In this document: one piece after another, positions 12,301 to 20,732 of the stretch
Numbering within the stretch: position 1 is the stretch's first letter
Layout of the letters: each line of letters begins with the position of its first letter
From: Fulvivirga sediminis
GTDB taxonomy: Bacteria; Bacteroidota; Bacteroidia; Cytophagales; Cyclobacteriaceae
DNA length: 64,000 nucleotides
NCBI RefSeq assembly: GCF_016757215.1
Contig: NZ_JAESIY010000008.1
Span: forward strand, 248,001 to 312,000
Direction: 5' to 3'
Program-made: the position numbers and the translations under genes
The notes under the pieces: generated by a model
Told to the model about the DNA's origin: nothing
The model's database searches: none
Seen by the model: the letters and a program-made list of their open reading frames with translations, nothing else

Positions 12301-15300
12301 TTAATAATCTTACTTATAACTATGTTGTCAGCAGTTCTAATGCAGCTTTCATTAGCGGATCTGCCTATGCTGATAGAAATGGATTGATATTCGGAGTTGA
12401 TAAAATTGAAGGGGAACTGCATAATAGCAGTGATAATGTAGTTACTGTTACTTACACTGTAACTCCTATGTTAAACGGTTGTGCGGCAGGACCGACTAGA
12501 GGAGTTGAAGTGATTGTGGAACCTAGTCCTAAATTAAGATTAACCAACAATAGACCCGCCATTTGTAATGGAGGACAAATAAATATATCAGTAGATTTAC
12601 AAAGCACAGGCACTGATAATACAAAATATTCATATTCATATAGTGCGAGTAGTACTAATCCAGGAGTCTCTGGTGCAGGAATGACAGCGGGTAATGGTAC
12701 TTTCCCTACCAGTGATATTGCTGGTGACCTAATAAACACTTCAGATGAAGCTGCCAAAGTCGATTATGAGTTCATACCTCATTATGCAGGTTGCGCGGAT
12801 GGAGCTCCTCAATATCTCAGCGTGATAGTAGAGCCTACGCCTTCCTTAGAATTTGATAATAAATCACCACAAATATGTTCTGGTGAAGCAGTAAATATTG
12901 ATGTATGGAGCAATACCTTGCCGACAGATGTTAATGGTTTGACTTTTAGTTATAGTTTTAGTGCTGATGGGCCAATTGAAGGTTCGGGTGCTTCAGGAGC
13001 TTCCGGAAGAAGTCAGCCTTTTAATATTAATGGTAATTTAACCAATCCAGGAAATGCTCCAGTAACAGTCACTTATTTAATTACTCCACAGTTAAGTGGT
13101 TGTAATAATGGTACTCCTGTACCTGTTGAGGTAGTGGTTGAGCCTGTTCCTAAAGTGGAAATCGATAATCGAACACCCATAGTATGTAATAATGAAGAGG
13201 TGGAAATAGAGGTAACTATCCCTACGATTTCTAGTGGTGGAGGTTTGACTTTTGATGTAGCTACGAGCTCTTCACCTAACGGTGCCATTTCAGGTGCTGG
13301 CTACAATTTCCCTGGTACTGACCTTCCTTCAGGTACAGTAATAGGGGGAGCGCTTACAAATAATAGTAATGAAGTAGTTACAGTTACCTATACCATTACA
13401 CCTAAGCTAGATGGTTGTTCTGTAGGAAAAGCACAAACGGCCACGGTAGTGGTAGAGCCCACCCCAAGTGTGCAGGCAGTAAATAATGGAGATGACTGGG
13501 TGTGTAGTGGAGGAAATGTAAATATTACAATTGACTCACCTACAAAACCTAATATTCCAGGTAATTTCACACTATCGTATACGGTAAGAAGCACCAATGA
13601 TGCCGCTATGAGTGGCTCTGCCTGGTCAGGAGCAGGCGGGCGGGGCTTTCCATATTCTATTGGAGGGTCTTTGATTAATAAGAGTAATGAAGTAGTAACT
13701 GTAACCTATGATATTACAGCCACATTGGCAGGGTGTGAAGTAGCTACGGATGTCATCAGTATCGATGTGCAGCCCGATCCCGTTTTGAATCCGGTAATAA
13801 TTGCAGAGCCTATAATTTGTAATAAGGACTTAATATCGCTAACCATCAGTACGCCAACACAAACCAGGAATCTAAGTGATTTGTCTTTTGATTATACGGT
13901 GATTAGCTCTGATCCTTCTGCTACAGGAGGTTCAGCTTGGAACGGAGGTCTTGGAAGGACTGGTTTAAGTATTAACCCTACCAATGATTATGTGCTTGAT
14001 GGTAGACTATCTAATAGCAGTTCGACATATATAACGGTTACTTATACCTTTATTCCTAGAGTGAATGGATGTACAGTAGGAGACCCTGTTGAAGCTCGGG
14101 TGCAGGTAGAACCTACACCTCAACTTTCTTATAACATGGTTCATCCATTGCCTGGAAATCATATTTGCTCAGGTGAATTTATAGACTTTGAGGTATTTAA
14201 TGAAATAAGCCCTGCGAACAGAGCAAATATGACTTTCGATGTAAAAGTAAGTAGCTCTGGTGGCGTAGGTGATATTTCTGGTTCCGCATTTACTGATCTG
14301 GAAGATCTGCCTTATCCGAGTAGGATTTATGGTGATTTAATTAATAACACTAATATGCCTCTTGATGTATATTTTGATCTATACCCTAAACTACATAGGT
14401 GTACGGCTGCTAGAGAGAGAATTATTGTAAGGATTGAAGGTAGGCCAATAGCTAATTCACCTACCATAGTAGAATGCTCAGATGTGCCGGTTAATCCACT
14501 GAAAACAGTTAATCTCACAGACTATAATAGGCGAGTAAATGCTGGCAGTGGTGTGACAATCTCATGGTTTAGAGATATTTTCATGAACTCACCAGTGCCC
14601 GATGAAACAGCTTATACCGTTTTAGATGGCTTTGTACTTTATGCCAGAGTTGAAAATGATGCTACAGGGTGTTATAATGTAGGAACTGTAACTTTTCAAA
14701 TCAATCCGCAGCCAGAAGTAACGGCTGTAGTTAGCTATTACGATGGCATTTATGGAGTGAGTTGTGTAGGAGCAGAAGATGGTGAAATTTTAGCCACCTC
14801 TTCAAATGTTATAGGTGTTCCTACTTTTGAATTGTATAAAGCTAGTGATTTGTTCAATCGCTTAGAGTCTAACCAAGATGGTCGTTTTACAGGGGTAGCC
14901 GCAGGACAATACTATATAGCGGTTTACAATGAAGGGGACCCCAGCTGTAATGGGATGACCTTATCGCCTATTAACTTACCAGCTCCACCTCCAATGAGTG
15001 GAGGAGTAGTGGCGGCACCTCCAACAGGTATTTGTGCGGGAGAAGTTCCTGGGGTTTTCTCAGAAATGTCTCCTCCTTATGGTGGTACTACCGGAGGTAG
15101 CGGATATTTATATCAATGGCAGTATTCTGAAGACGGTGTGACCTTTACTGATATTGCTGGGGCTAATGATGCATCTTATCAGCATGGTGTAATTACCGAC
15201 CCTGGTACGTATTATTTTAGAAGAGAAGCAACTACACCTAATGGATGCGGGCCTGTTTATTCTAATGGGGGAGATCCTTTGGAAGTGGTGGTAAATACCA

Positions 15301-17303
15301 TTCCAGATGGGGTTATTGTTGGTCCGAGTGATGTGGTTTGTCAGGGAGATCCTATTCAAATCGACTTTAATTTCTTTAATGGCGATGTAAGCCTGGGCTT
15401 ATCGCAGGCTCCTTATACATTCGAGTATATGGACCCTCATGGCAATATTAGTCAACGTTTGGCAGGAGATAATGCTTCTGTATTTGTAAATAGTGCAGAT
15501 GCCGATTTACACGAAGGAGACTGGACCTTGCTTACAGTAACAGATAGAAATGGTTGTACCAGTGCTCCCAATGTAGTGGCCGCTGTTGACATAGAGGATT
15601 TAGACGCTGATTTTGAATTTAGCGTGTCAGACAATTGTAGTCCTGCGCTCTATACCTTCACATATGATCAAGTTAGTGGGGTGACGTATACTTTTAACTG
15701 GCAGGACGGTACTCCTAATGAAGTGATTGTCGCCACTACAGATGAACCTGGAAAAACAGTAACTCACGTGTTTCAAAATGCATCTACAGGCTCGTTAGTT
15801 TATTATAATGTTATATTAAATGCAGAAAAAAATGGAGTTGTCTGCAGCCCTTCAGTAGAAAAATCTGTAGCAGTTAATCCTGGAGTAATTCCATCTGTGT
15901 TTGCTCAAAATCCTATAGTTTGTAGTGGAGATCTAATTCGCATTAGTAATTCATCGCAAGGAGCTGTTTCTCATGATTGGAAGTTAACTGATCCTGTTAC
16001 AGGAACTGAACTCTTGACTTCTACAGAGGTGTTCCCTTCTAATTGGAAGATAGATAATATTACAGGGCCTAACCCCAAGACATATACGGTGGAGTATTCT
16101 GGTGTTAGTGCTAATGGGTGTTCTTCTCCTGCTGCATCTTTTAACATTCAGGTATATAAACAAGTGGGAGCTGAATTTTCAGTTATTAATCAAGATGATT
16201 TTATTGCCGGATCTGCAGACGTATCTTTTCAGATTACATCACCAATAGATCAAACCGAGTTTTCTTATAGCTGGGATTTCGGTAATGGTGAGACCCGGGG
16301 CGATGTCGATCCTAATGAAATTCAAACAGTAACTTATTATCAACCAAGAGATTATAAGGTGTTTTTGAGGGTTGAGAATCGAGCCTCTAGCAGTGTGTGT
16401 GATTCAATATATACTGGAGATGTTATATTTACTACTCAGCCTATAATTCCTGATTTCGATTTATCTACCACGATGACTTGTGCTGGTTCAGAAATTAATG
16501 TAACCAACAGAACTACAGGTGAGGTTAATCGCTTTGAATGGTCTATTTTTGATGATAATAATCGAGAGGTTTACAGTAAAACAGATGAAGTAACACCTGG
16601 AGATGTAGATCCTTCGGCTAACTTCAATTTCAAAATTAGTAGGGAAGGAGTATATAATGTACAGCTGATAGCCAGCAATACCTATAATAATAAATCAGAA
16701 AAGCTGGTTAAATCTGGTGTTCTCGAAATATTCGCAGCGCCAAATGCTAATTTTGACTATAGGCCAGATGAAGTTTTTATACCAGATCAGCCAGTAATTA
16801 CTTTTAACTATACAGAAGGGGCTAACCGTTACACTTGGGATTTTGGTGATGGTACTATTTCTCAAGAATTTGAACCACAACATAGATATCAGTATGAAGG
16901 CGAATTTGATATTACTTTAAAAGCGTATGCTGACTATGGGAATGGAACTATCTGTGAAGATCAGGTAACAAGGTCGGTGAAAGCTACTGATGGAGGATTC
17001 ACAAAAGTACCTAATGCCTTTACACCTAATACATCAGGGCCTTCAGGAGATGGTAGGATAATTAATGAAGTAGATAATGATATCTTCCTACCTATTACCA
17101 AGGGAGTAGAGGAGTTCGAAATGCTCATTTTCGATCGATGGGGTAATTTGATATTTGAGAGCCGAGATCAGACTATAGGCTGGGATGGTTATGACAGTAA
17201 TGATCAACTTATGCCAGCGGGTGTATATGTATTTAAATTAACATTGCGCTTATCAAATGGCGAGCGCACCACTAGGATAGGAGACGTAACACTAATCAGG
17301 TAA
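6330..17303 (+). CDS. Giant T9SS-secreted gliding-type adhesin
   Basis: 3657-residue surface protein; the ATG at 6330 is preferred over an adjacent TTG. The signal peptide ends near SAFGQSANC. The N-terminal third has Ig-like and PKD-like segments. Residues ~850-1015 hold a jelly-roll-like insert (see findings). Residues ~1546-2706 form eleven tandem ~105-residue repeats, each starting with a ICxGExIxI-like strand and ending near VEPxPK. Residues ~3490-3535 contain a canonical PKD domain (RYTWDFGDGT). The last ~97 residues are a type B gliding-motility-associated C-terminal domain (FTPNTSGPSGDG ... FDRWGNLIFES ... PAGVYVFKL), the signal for export by T9SS. The PorP/SprF gene 19 bases downstream is the expected outer-membrane partner. 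Its ligand is unknown. Confidence 0.9.
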   Translation: MFISLKRRLFFSSNIFLLFFLFIGCVSAFGQSANCSQSASFGVLTSTSLNCGGDEVIRTVVASSSSWSNADLIQVNVNWADGTTEVLDLTYIGAVGEWRVQMRHTYLDNGPTCSYEASAQLMINGASCTGADLNQDFLVIVYDELDNPNVGEQVMRHDPSSAGNEQGDEIHICEGETSPIRARDESEFNCTQPDLVDASTGTDARNREERWVQYVYGTSSSITGNVTIGGVEVTSLPYYGPVVFIGDNTPNPDNELTLDIQLPETALTGEIFEVELRSWNVCNPYDNNTSDGDYLNPVAGSFDPSVNPNFGSFPNGSEDPVTTNKIIRVVDKPLPLTPIDKVICEGETVPNFEVSVPQPSLYINWFDADPRAGGNYITNYWNNSNTLPPNLYPGGINTNVPGIYSVWVTYNAAAGLQCESDPVQVFIEIKEDLDQPGVITPDDPVCRDDQDVVFSVSDPAGVGVKYVWFVSGTGITIDGSNEGSSVVVDFNVPGNFTSTTREISVVRQYVMNPACESDVRTLTIPISGGPTAGVSGGGAVCAGLPADDIVFTFNSDFPADFDFIIEVYENGASTPSAYITESNYTSNTYVIPDPAPSVETEYRLVMLSDAAGCDESLNISNTITIGGTPPTVSEVRLIGGPVCDDGASTSTAYIEIEVIDHSVKSYEIRYRIDGGSIIRATLNSNASGIMRLVPDFINELGSATGSYVYEILSIKESASGCITDVNETETIVINPRPDAGTGGDDVIACQTDIFSAAIQVDAPGAGLTVDWYAGDTPSTSILLSGNHVFTPGAAGTYYAEVRNTTTGCVSADRVPVKLIMDRVPSTADAGATPAPFCEDFYDLSATAPTSGSGVWTYPGMLYSQSFAGVPDGTTSGTGIFGWTSQADQSQLVDANDYFEVRGGRFEARDIDSEGVWTSSSIDISGVSDMDFEISLAQSGTMESTGSGRDYVGVYYQIDGGAEVLIGGEQSGNFGSVNISETIPGGGSSLVIIVRLRNNSDDEIISFDDIVLKSKNSSVVIDDVYDPTTRISGLPVGTTTVTWTVSSDYGVCAASIATIDLERLPPPSVTDPTPEVCEGISGSGISEVDLTAYIDDIVGAAVSSERQVNFYENNALTISIGDPTAYEVSNGQVLYVNVENTTTGCTNKGTVTFSVVGLPAANDFTAELCEDVLDDGIVDGVDLTLYEGDIIAPAAAADRVVSWFTDPSMDPVYAVSNPSSVDGIQDGDTFYALVDNSAAGCSDIAELSIIVHPQPKVNPIQVSGSTPDKITLCVNDTEPVFFQVSGSLNPNSTYQWTLPASGEFVVESGTTLNNFFLPLTFPNTVPAPGLPISIVETTANGCEGEPNTIMVTVVSIPDKPVILGEDEVCEGQENVTYRISSPNVGSQYIWSVPGALGSIVSGQNSDEIIVNIGSQPGNYQVTVREISSNACESPAADPFDVAVYGQPNMTSGNSAILCSGTSVDSELIFTSDIPTAGFEWQVISKPGPVGGTAVGNTGTGNITDVLTNGSTSVVQVTYEVTPIGPAPGTCPGPSQFIFVSVEPEPVLNVAGPGVVCNGNNISLQITTPISPTNAADLSYDYRAESSDDANTGGTAYISATDRPYNTTLNGTLINNSDEDITVTFFFTPKFDGCASGDEVEKMVIVEPSPKIEMVNNSPRICNGETIDIDIISPTVPSVPGDLYFNYTTLSSDLGATGGSAFVGSPTVRNFPTTLNGTLTNSGDRYITVEFEAQAHLDGCGTSIVSTESVIVEPTPKATLNNRAPNICSGENINIDVTSPTTVSPGSVLTYDYTAVSSNGTVTHGSAMVGGTNSPFGTSLTGDIINNGNSSITVTFTITPYVNGCVKGSDVTTTVVVEPAPVALLANNNKIICSGGSVNINVSSTTNINDPSKLRYSYIVNAPVGIGGTALASGNGNFPGNISGTLTNSTDEALDVTYVVTPQIDGCTPGFDVTETVTVEPVPKAIPQQVSLTVCDNEYFEVDVLSPTQPTDINNLTYNYVVSSSNAAFISGSAYADRNGLIFGVDKIEGELHNSSDNVVTVTYTVTPMLNGCAAGPTRGVEVIVEPSPKLRLTNNRPAICNGGQINISVDLQSTGTDNTKYSYSYSASSTNPGVSGAGMTAGNGTFPTSDIAGDLINTSDEAAKVDYEFIPHYAGCADGAPQYLSVIVEPTPSLEFDNKSPQICSGEAVNIDVWSNTLPTDVNGLTFSYSFSADGPIEGSGASGASGRSQPFNINGNLTNPGNAPVTVTYLITPQLSGCNNGTPVPVEVVVEPVPKVEIDNRTPIVCNNEEVEIEVTIPTISSGGGLTFDVATSSSPNGAISGAGYNFPGTDLPSGTVIGGALTNNSNEVVTVTYTITPKLDGCSVGKAQTATVVVEPTPSVQAVNNGDDWVCSGGNVNITIDSPTKPNIPGNFTLSYTVRSTNDAAMSGSAWSGAGGRGFPYSIGGSLINKSNEVVTVTYDITATLAGCEVATDVISIDVQPDPVLNPVIIAEPIICNKDLISLTISTPTQTRNLSDLSFDYTVISSDPSATGGSAWNGGLGRTGLSINPTNDYVLDGRLSNSSSTYITVTYTFIPRVNGCTVGDPVEARVQVEPTPQLSYNMVHPLPGNHICSGEFIDFEVFNEISPANRANMTFDVKVSSSGGVGDISGSAFTDLEDLPYPSRIYGDLINNTNMPLDVYFDLYPKLHRCTAARERIIVRIEGRPIANSPTIVECSDVPVNPLKTVNLTDYNRRVNAGSGVTISWFRDIFMNSPVPDETAYTVLDGFVLYARVENDATGCYNVGTVTFQINPQPEVTAVVSYYDGIYGVSCVGAEDGEILATSSNVIGVPTFELYKASDLFNRLESNQDGRFTGVAAGQYYIAVYNEGDPSCNGMTLSPINLPAPPPMSGGVVAAPPTGICAGEVPGVFSEMSPPYGGTTGGSGYLYQWQYSEDGVTFTDIAGANDASYQHGVITDPGTYYFRREATTPNGCGPVYSNGGDPLEVVVNTIPDGVIVGPSDVVCQGDPIQIDFNFFNGDVSLGLSQAPYTFEYMDPHGNISQRLAGDNASVFVNSADADLHEGDWTLLTVTDRNGCTSAPNVVAAVDIEDLDADFEFSVSDNCSPALYTFTYDQVSGVTYTFNWQDGTPNEVIVATTDEPGKTVTHVFQNASTGSLVYYNVILNAEKNGVVCSPSVEKSVAVNPGVIPSVFAQNPIVCSGDLIRISNSSQGAVSHDWKLTDPVTGTELLTSTEVFPSNWKIDNITGPNPKTYTVEYSGVSANGCSSPAASFNIQVYKQVGAEFSVINQDDFIAGSADVSFQITSPIDQTEFSYSWDFGNGETRGDVDPNEIQTVTYYQPRDYKVFLRVENRASSSVCDSIYTGDVIFTTQPIIPDFDLSTTMTCAGSEINVTNRTTGEVNRFEWSIFDDNNREVYSKTDEVTPGDVDPSANFNFKISREGVYNVQLIASNTYNNKSEKLVKSGVLEIFAAPNANFDYRPDEVFIPDQPVITFNYTEGANRYTWDFGDGTISQEFEPQHRYQYEGEFDITLKAYADYGNGTICEDQVTRSVKATDGGFTKVPNAFTPNTSGPSGDGRIINEVDNDIFLPITKGVEEFEMLIFDRWGNLIFESRDQTIGWDGYDSNDQLMPAGVYVFKLTLRLSNGERTTRIGDVTLIR
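10965..14445 (+). repeat. Eleven tandem ~105-residue repeats in the adhesin
   Basis: Within the giant adhesin, eleven consecutive units of about 103-113 residues share the pattern: N-x-x-P-x-I-C-S/N-G-E near the start, S-P-T-x-P, a Y-x-Y strand, a Gly/Ser-rich segment (TGGSA or SGSA type), G-x-L-x-N-x-S, V-T-V-T-Y-x-I-T-P, D-G-C, and V-x-V-E-P-x-P-K at the end. They are diverged at both DNA and protein level, so this is an old array and not a recent slippage product. The units are probably Ig-like beta sandwiches forming a stalk. Confidence 0.85.
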
Positions 17304-17322
17304 TTTTTTTAAGAGCTAGCGT

Positions 17323-18369
17323 ATGTATCGATTTTTAATAATAGCTGTAGTGGTGTTAGTGAGTGCTACAGGTCAGGTGAGGGCTCAAGATCCTCAGTTT
17401 TCACAATATTATTCAGCACCATTATACTTAAATCCAGGGTTTACCGGAATTACTCAAGAGCATAGAGTCACTTTTAACCATAGGTTGCAGTGGCCTAACT
17501 TACCGCAGGCATTTTCTACTTATTCAGCATCATATGATGTGTTTGTTGATGAGCTAAGAAGTGGTTTTGGAATTATGGCTTCCACTGATAAAATGGGGTC
17601 AGCGGGGTGGAGAACCTCTTATGTGGGATTTTTATATTCATATAAAGTAAGGCTGAGTGAAAACTGGGTGTTTTCTCCAGGCCTTTATTTTGCCTACGGA
17701 AGTAATGGTCTTGATCGTTCAAAACTTATGCTAAGAGATGGACTTGAGTATGACGGGCAGTCAATTGACCCGGAAGTAAATCGATTAGGAAATCAGAATT
17801 TCTTCGACTTTTCTGCCGGAATGGTACTTTATAATCGCAGCTTGTGGCTTGGTGTAGCCTCTTATCATATGAATAAGCCTAATATATCCATTTTAGGTGA
17901 TGAGAGTAGGCTGCCTATTAAGGTAAACGTGCATGGAGGCATGAAGCTGCCATTGTATTCAGGCCCTCGAAAATTGGCCCGAGTATCATACATTACTCCT
18001 TCTTTTGTGTACAAGTTTCAAGGCTCTCAATTTCAACAATTAGATGTTGGTTTACAATATCATATCGATCCTGTGGCAGTAGGGGTGTGGTACAGAGGTA
18101 TTCCCATTAAAGATGATATAGATAATGAGGGTGAAGTTTTGCAAATAGTTCAGAGAGATGCTTTGGTTTTGGTAATGAGCTTTATGCTTAAGAACCTGCA
18201 AATAGGATACAGTTATGACTTTACAGTTTCTGGCTTAGGAACTACCACGGGAGGATCGCATGAGATCTCACTTGTTTATGAGTTTTCTAATGATAAGCGA
18301 AAGAAAAAGAAAGCCATGAAATTGATTCCGTGCCCTTCATTTAATAGTAAATCTGGATTTTGGAATTAG
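17323..18369 (+). CDS. PorP/SprF family outer-membrane protein
   Basis: 348-residue protein with signal peptide (MYRFLIIAVVVLVSATGQVRA) and the N-terminal family signature DPQFSQYYSAPLYLNPGFTG. The remainder has the alternating pattern of an outer-membrane beta barrel, including the typical ending segment LQIGYSYDFTVSGLG ... GSHEISLVYEF. PorP/SprF proteins work with T9SS to attach or export type B sorting-domain adhesins. This gene directly follows the giant adhesin and is likely its dedicated partner. A second paralogue is at 27327-28367. Confidence 0.92.
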   Translation: MYRFLIIAVVVLVSATGQVRAQDPQFSQYYSAPLYLNPGFTGITQEHRVTFNHRLQWPNLPQAFSTYSASYDVFVDELRSGFGIMASTDKMGSAGWRTSYVGFLYSYKVRLSENWVFSPGLYFAYGSNGLDRSKLMLRDGLEYDGQSIDPEVNRLGNQNFFDFSAGMVLYNRSLWLGVASYHMNKPNISILGDESRLPIKVNVHGGMKLPLYSGPRKLARVSYITPSFVYKFQGSQFQQLDVGLQYHIDPVAVGVWYRGIPIKDDIDNEGEVLQIVQRDALVLVMSFMLKNLQIGYSYDFTVSGLGTTTGGSHEISLVYEFSNDKRKKKKAMKLIPCPSFNSKSGFWN

Positions 18370-18485
18370 AGATTTAAAACAGTTTGTAATATCACAGAGG
18401 CGACTTTTTAATTTAAATACTAACTTTGTCGCTTAACCAAATTAAGGAATAAAAAGTCATATCTCGATTATGTGACTCATGTGAT

Positions 18486-19898
18486 ATGGATTATACAGAT
18501 CAGCTGGAGAAAAAACCTATTTTTCAGGTAGTAAGACAAGCCGCAGATGAGCTAGGTGTGGAGGCGTACGTAATAGGAGGGTATGTAAGAGATTTGTTAC
18601 TCAAGCGTCCTTCTAAAGATATAGATTTCGTTTGTGTAGGTAGCGGCATAGAGTTGGCGAAGAAAGTAGCTGAAAAATTAGACAATTCTCATCTTTCTGT
18701 ATTTAAAAACTTTGGAACGGCACAGGTAAAAGCAGGAGATTGGGAATATGAGTTTGTAGGTGCTAGAAAGGAATCTTATAGAAGGGACAGCCGTAAGCCT
18801 ATTGTAGAAGATGGTACGCTGGAAGATGATCAGAACCGTAGAGATTTTACCATTAACGCTCTGGCGATAGGCCTGTCTACTGATATTTATGGTAAAATGC
18901 TTGATCCTTTTGGAGGGCAGAAGGACCTGAAAAGGAAGATGATAAAAACGCCGCTTGATCCTGATATTACTTTTTCAGATGATCCTTTGCGCATGCTAAG
19001 AGCCATTCGTTTTGCTACACAACTAACCTTTGATATAGACCCTGATACTTTTGATGGTATAGCAAGGAATGCAGAAAGAATAGCCATAGTGTCTAAGGAG
19101 AGAGTTAGTGATGAGCTGAATAAAATAATTCTAGCCAAGACACCTTCCTATGGTTTTAAGCTGTTATTTCATGCCGGTCTGTTAACTCATGTCTTTCCTC
19201 AAATGATGGATCTGCACGGAGTAGATGTCATAGATGGTAAATCACATAAGGATAATTTCTACCATACACTTCAGGTACTAGACAATACGGCAAAGCACTC
19301 AAATGATTTATGGCTACGTTGGGCTGCTATTTTGCATGATATAGCTAAGCCTGCTACTAAACGTTTTCATAAAAAAGCAGGGTGGACCTTTCACGGTCAT
19401 GAAGATAAAGGAGCGCGAATGGTACCTAAGATTTTCAGGCAGCTTAAATTACCTTTAAACGATAAAATGCATTATGTGCAGAAGCTTGTTAGGCTTCATT
19501 TAAGACCTATAGCTTTGGTGAAAGATAATATTACTGATACAGCAGTGCGCAGGCTGTTATTCGAGGCTGGAGATGACATCGAAGACCTAATGGCACTGTG
19601 CAAGGCTGATGTAACTTCTAAGAATGATAGTAAGGTGAAGCGATACCTGGCTAACTTCAAAAAGGTAGAGGAGAAAATGCTAGAAGTGGAAGAGAAGGAC
19701 CGTATCAGGAATTTTCAACCTCCTATCAGTGGAGAGGAGATTATGAGTCATTTTAAAATTAAGCCTGGAAGAGTAATTGGAGAGATTAAGGAAGAGATTA
19801 AAGAGGCTATTCTTGAAGGACAAATAGCTAATAATAAAGAAGACGCCTGGAAGTTTATGCTGGATATTGCATCCCAGAAAGGGCTTTCAACTGAATAA
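18486..19898 (+). CDS. cca: CCA tRNA nucleotidyltransferase, HD-domain type
   Basis: 470-residue class II nucleotidyltransferase that adds or repairs the CCA end of tRNAs. The head domain has the G-G-Y-V-R-D motif at residues 31-36 and catalytic Asp45 and Asp47 in KDIDFV. RRDFTINALA near residue 118 and the RNA-binding domain with DDPLRMLRAIRFA near 165 follow. A C-terminal HD phosphohydrolase domain carries WAAILHDIAKP near 280. Whether this is a full CCA-adding enzyme or one of a split CC/A pair cannot be decided from the sequence alone. It appears to be a separate transcription unit from the upstream adhesin genes. Confidence 0.93.
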   Translation: MDYTDQLEKKPIFQVVRQAADELGVEAYVIGGYVRDLLLKRPSKDIDFVCVGSGIELAKKVAEKLDNSHLSVFKNFGTAQVKAGDWEYEFVGARKESYRRDSRKPIVEDGTLEDDQNRRDFTINALAIGLSTDIYGKMLDPFGGQKDLKRKMIKTPLDPDITFSDDPLRMLRAIRFATQLTFDIDPDTFDGIARNAERIAIVSKERVSDELNKIILAKTPSYGFKLLFHAGLLTHVFPQMMDLHGVDVIDGKSHKDNFYHTLQVLDNTAKHSNDLWLRWAAILHDIAKPATKRFHKKAGWTFHGHEDKGARMVPKIFRQLKLPLNDKMHYVQKLVRLHLRPIALVKDNITDTAVRRLLFEAGDDIEDLMALCKADVTSKNDSKVKRYLANFKKVEEKMLEVEEKDRIRNFQPPISGEEIMSHFKIKPGRVIGEIKEEIKEAILEGQIANNKEDAWKFMLDIASQKGLSTE

Positions 19899-19912
19899 AT
19901 TCATTACATTTG
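19884..19912 (+). promoter_or_regulatory. Bacteroidota-type promoter of the TPR gene
   Basis: TACATTTG at 19905-19912 matches the Bacteroidota -7 consensus TAnnTTTG. A weak -33 element (TTTC, 19884-19887) lies upstream with 17 bases between them. The start codon follows 28 bases downstream. It overlaps the end of cca. Confidence 0.5.
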
Positions 19913-19940
19913 TCGGTCTTAACTACAAAACCTAACAAAA

Positions 19941-20669
19941 ATGAAAGCTCTTAGAAGAACTACTATACTTGCTTTTTCTTTATTTGTAACGCTCACTGCC
20001 TTTGGTCAAGACGAGCAGCAACCAGACGAAAGGAAAGCTCCTTCAGCAGGACAGGTTCTTTCTGGTCATTATGCCAGGGTGTACGGTATGGCTATGAGAT
20101 ACAATGATTATGGTATGGCCAAAAACGCACTTTATAATCTATACGTAGAAAATCCTCAAAACGATTCTATATTATATTCATTGTCAGCATTATACCTACA
20201 AACGGGGCAGTATGCTTCTGCAGCTATAAGCTCTCAAGATATTCTACAAATGAAACCTAAGCATACGGGAGCCATGGAAATTTTGGCGGTAAGCTATGAA
20301 AATTTAGGGGTGAAAGATAAAGCCTTAGATACCTACGAATCACTGCATTTAGAGTCAGACGATTTTGAAACGCTATATAAAATTGCCTTTTTACAGTATG
20401 ATTTAAAAAGATATAATGAGAGTATTGCCAATGCAGATATCCTGTTGAGTAAACCTCAGGCTGATTCTTTAACAGTGGTGTATGAAACCGCAGATAAGAA
20501 GCAGAAGGAGTACCCTATCAAAGTGGCCATTCTGAACCTTAAGGGGTTAAACGCTCAGGGGCAGGGAAAAAAGTCAGAAGCTAAAAAGCAGTTTGAAGCA
20601 GCTTTGAAGGTGTCTCCTGATTTTATCTTGGCAAAGCAAAACCTAGAAGCGATAGAGCAAAAGAAATAG
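19941..20669 (+). CDS. Periplasmic TPR protein
   Basis: 242-residue protein with a signal peptide ending near LTAFGQDEQ. The rest is built of tetratricopeptide repeats: ALYNLYVENPQNDSILYSLS (~65-85), YASAAISSQDILQMKPKHTG (~92-111), ALDTYESLHLES, YNESIANADILL, and KSEAKKQFEAALKVSPDF near the end. TPR units normally hold protein partners together; no catalytic motif is seen and the partner is unknown. It has its own promoter-like sequence and ends at a strong bidirectional terminator, so it is probably monocistronic. Confidence 0.8.
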   Translation: MKALRRTTILAFSLFVTLTAFGQDEQQPDERKAPSAGQVLSGHYARVYGMAMRYNDYGMAKNALYNLYVENPQNDSILYSLSALYLQTGQYASAAISSQDILQMKPKHTGAMEILAVSYENLGVKDKALDTYESLHLESDDFETLYKIAFLQYDLKRYNESIANADILLSKPQADSLTVVYETADKKQKEYPIKVAILNLKGLNAQGQGKKSEAKKQFEAALKVSPDFILAKQNLEAIEQKK

Positions 20670-20690
20670 CTCTTTAATAAAAAATATATA

Positions 20691-20730
20691 AAGGCCATCT
20701 CCATTATTACGTTAGGGAGATGGCCTTTTG
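20691..20730. terminator. Bidirectional terminator between TPR gene and GH5 gene
   Basis: Perfect 12-base stem AAGGCCATCTCC / GGAGATGGCCTT (20691-20702 and 20716-20727) with a 13-base loop. It has T-rich flanks on both strands and sits in the 63-base gap between convergent genes, so it can serve both. Confidence 0.9.
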
Positions 20731-20732
20731 TT

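Noticed and set aside
7676-16883. Several 60-100-codon minus-strand frames inside the giant adhesin
   Set aside because: They are low-complexity shadows of the repeat-rich plus-strand gene without signals or domains.
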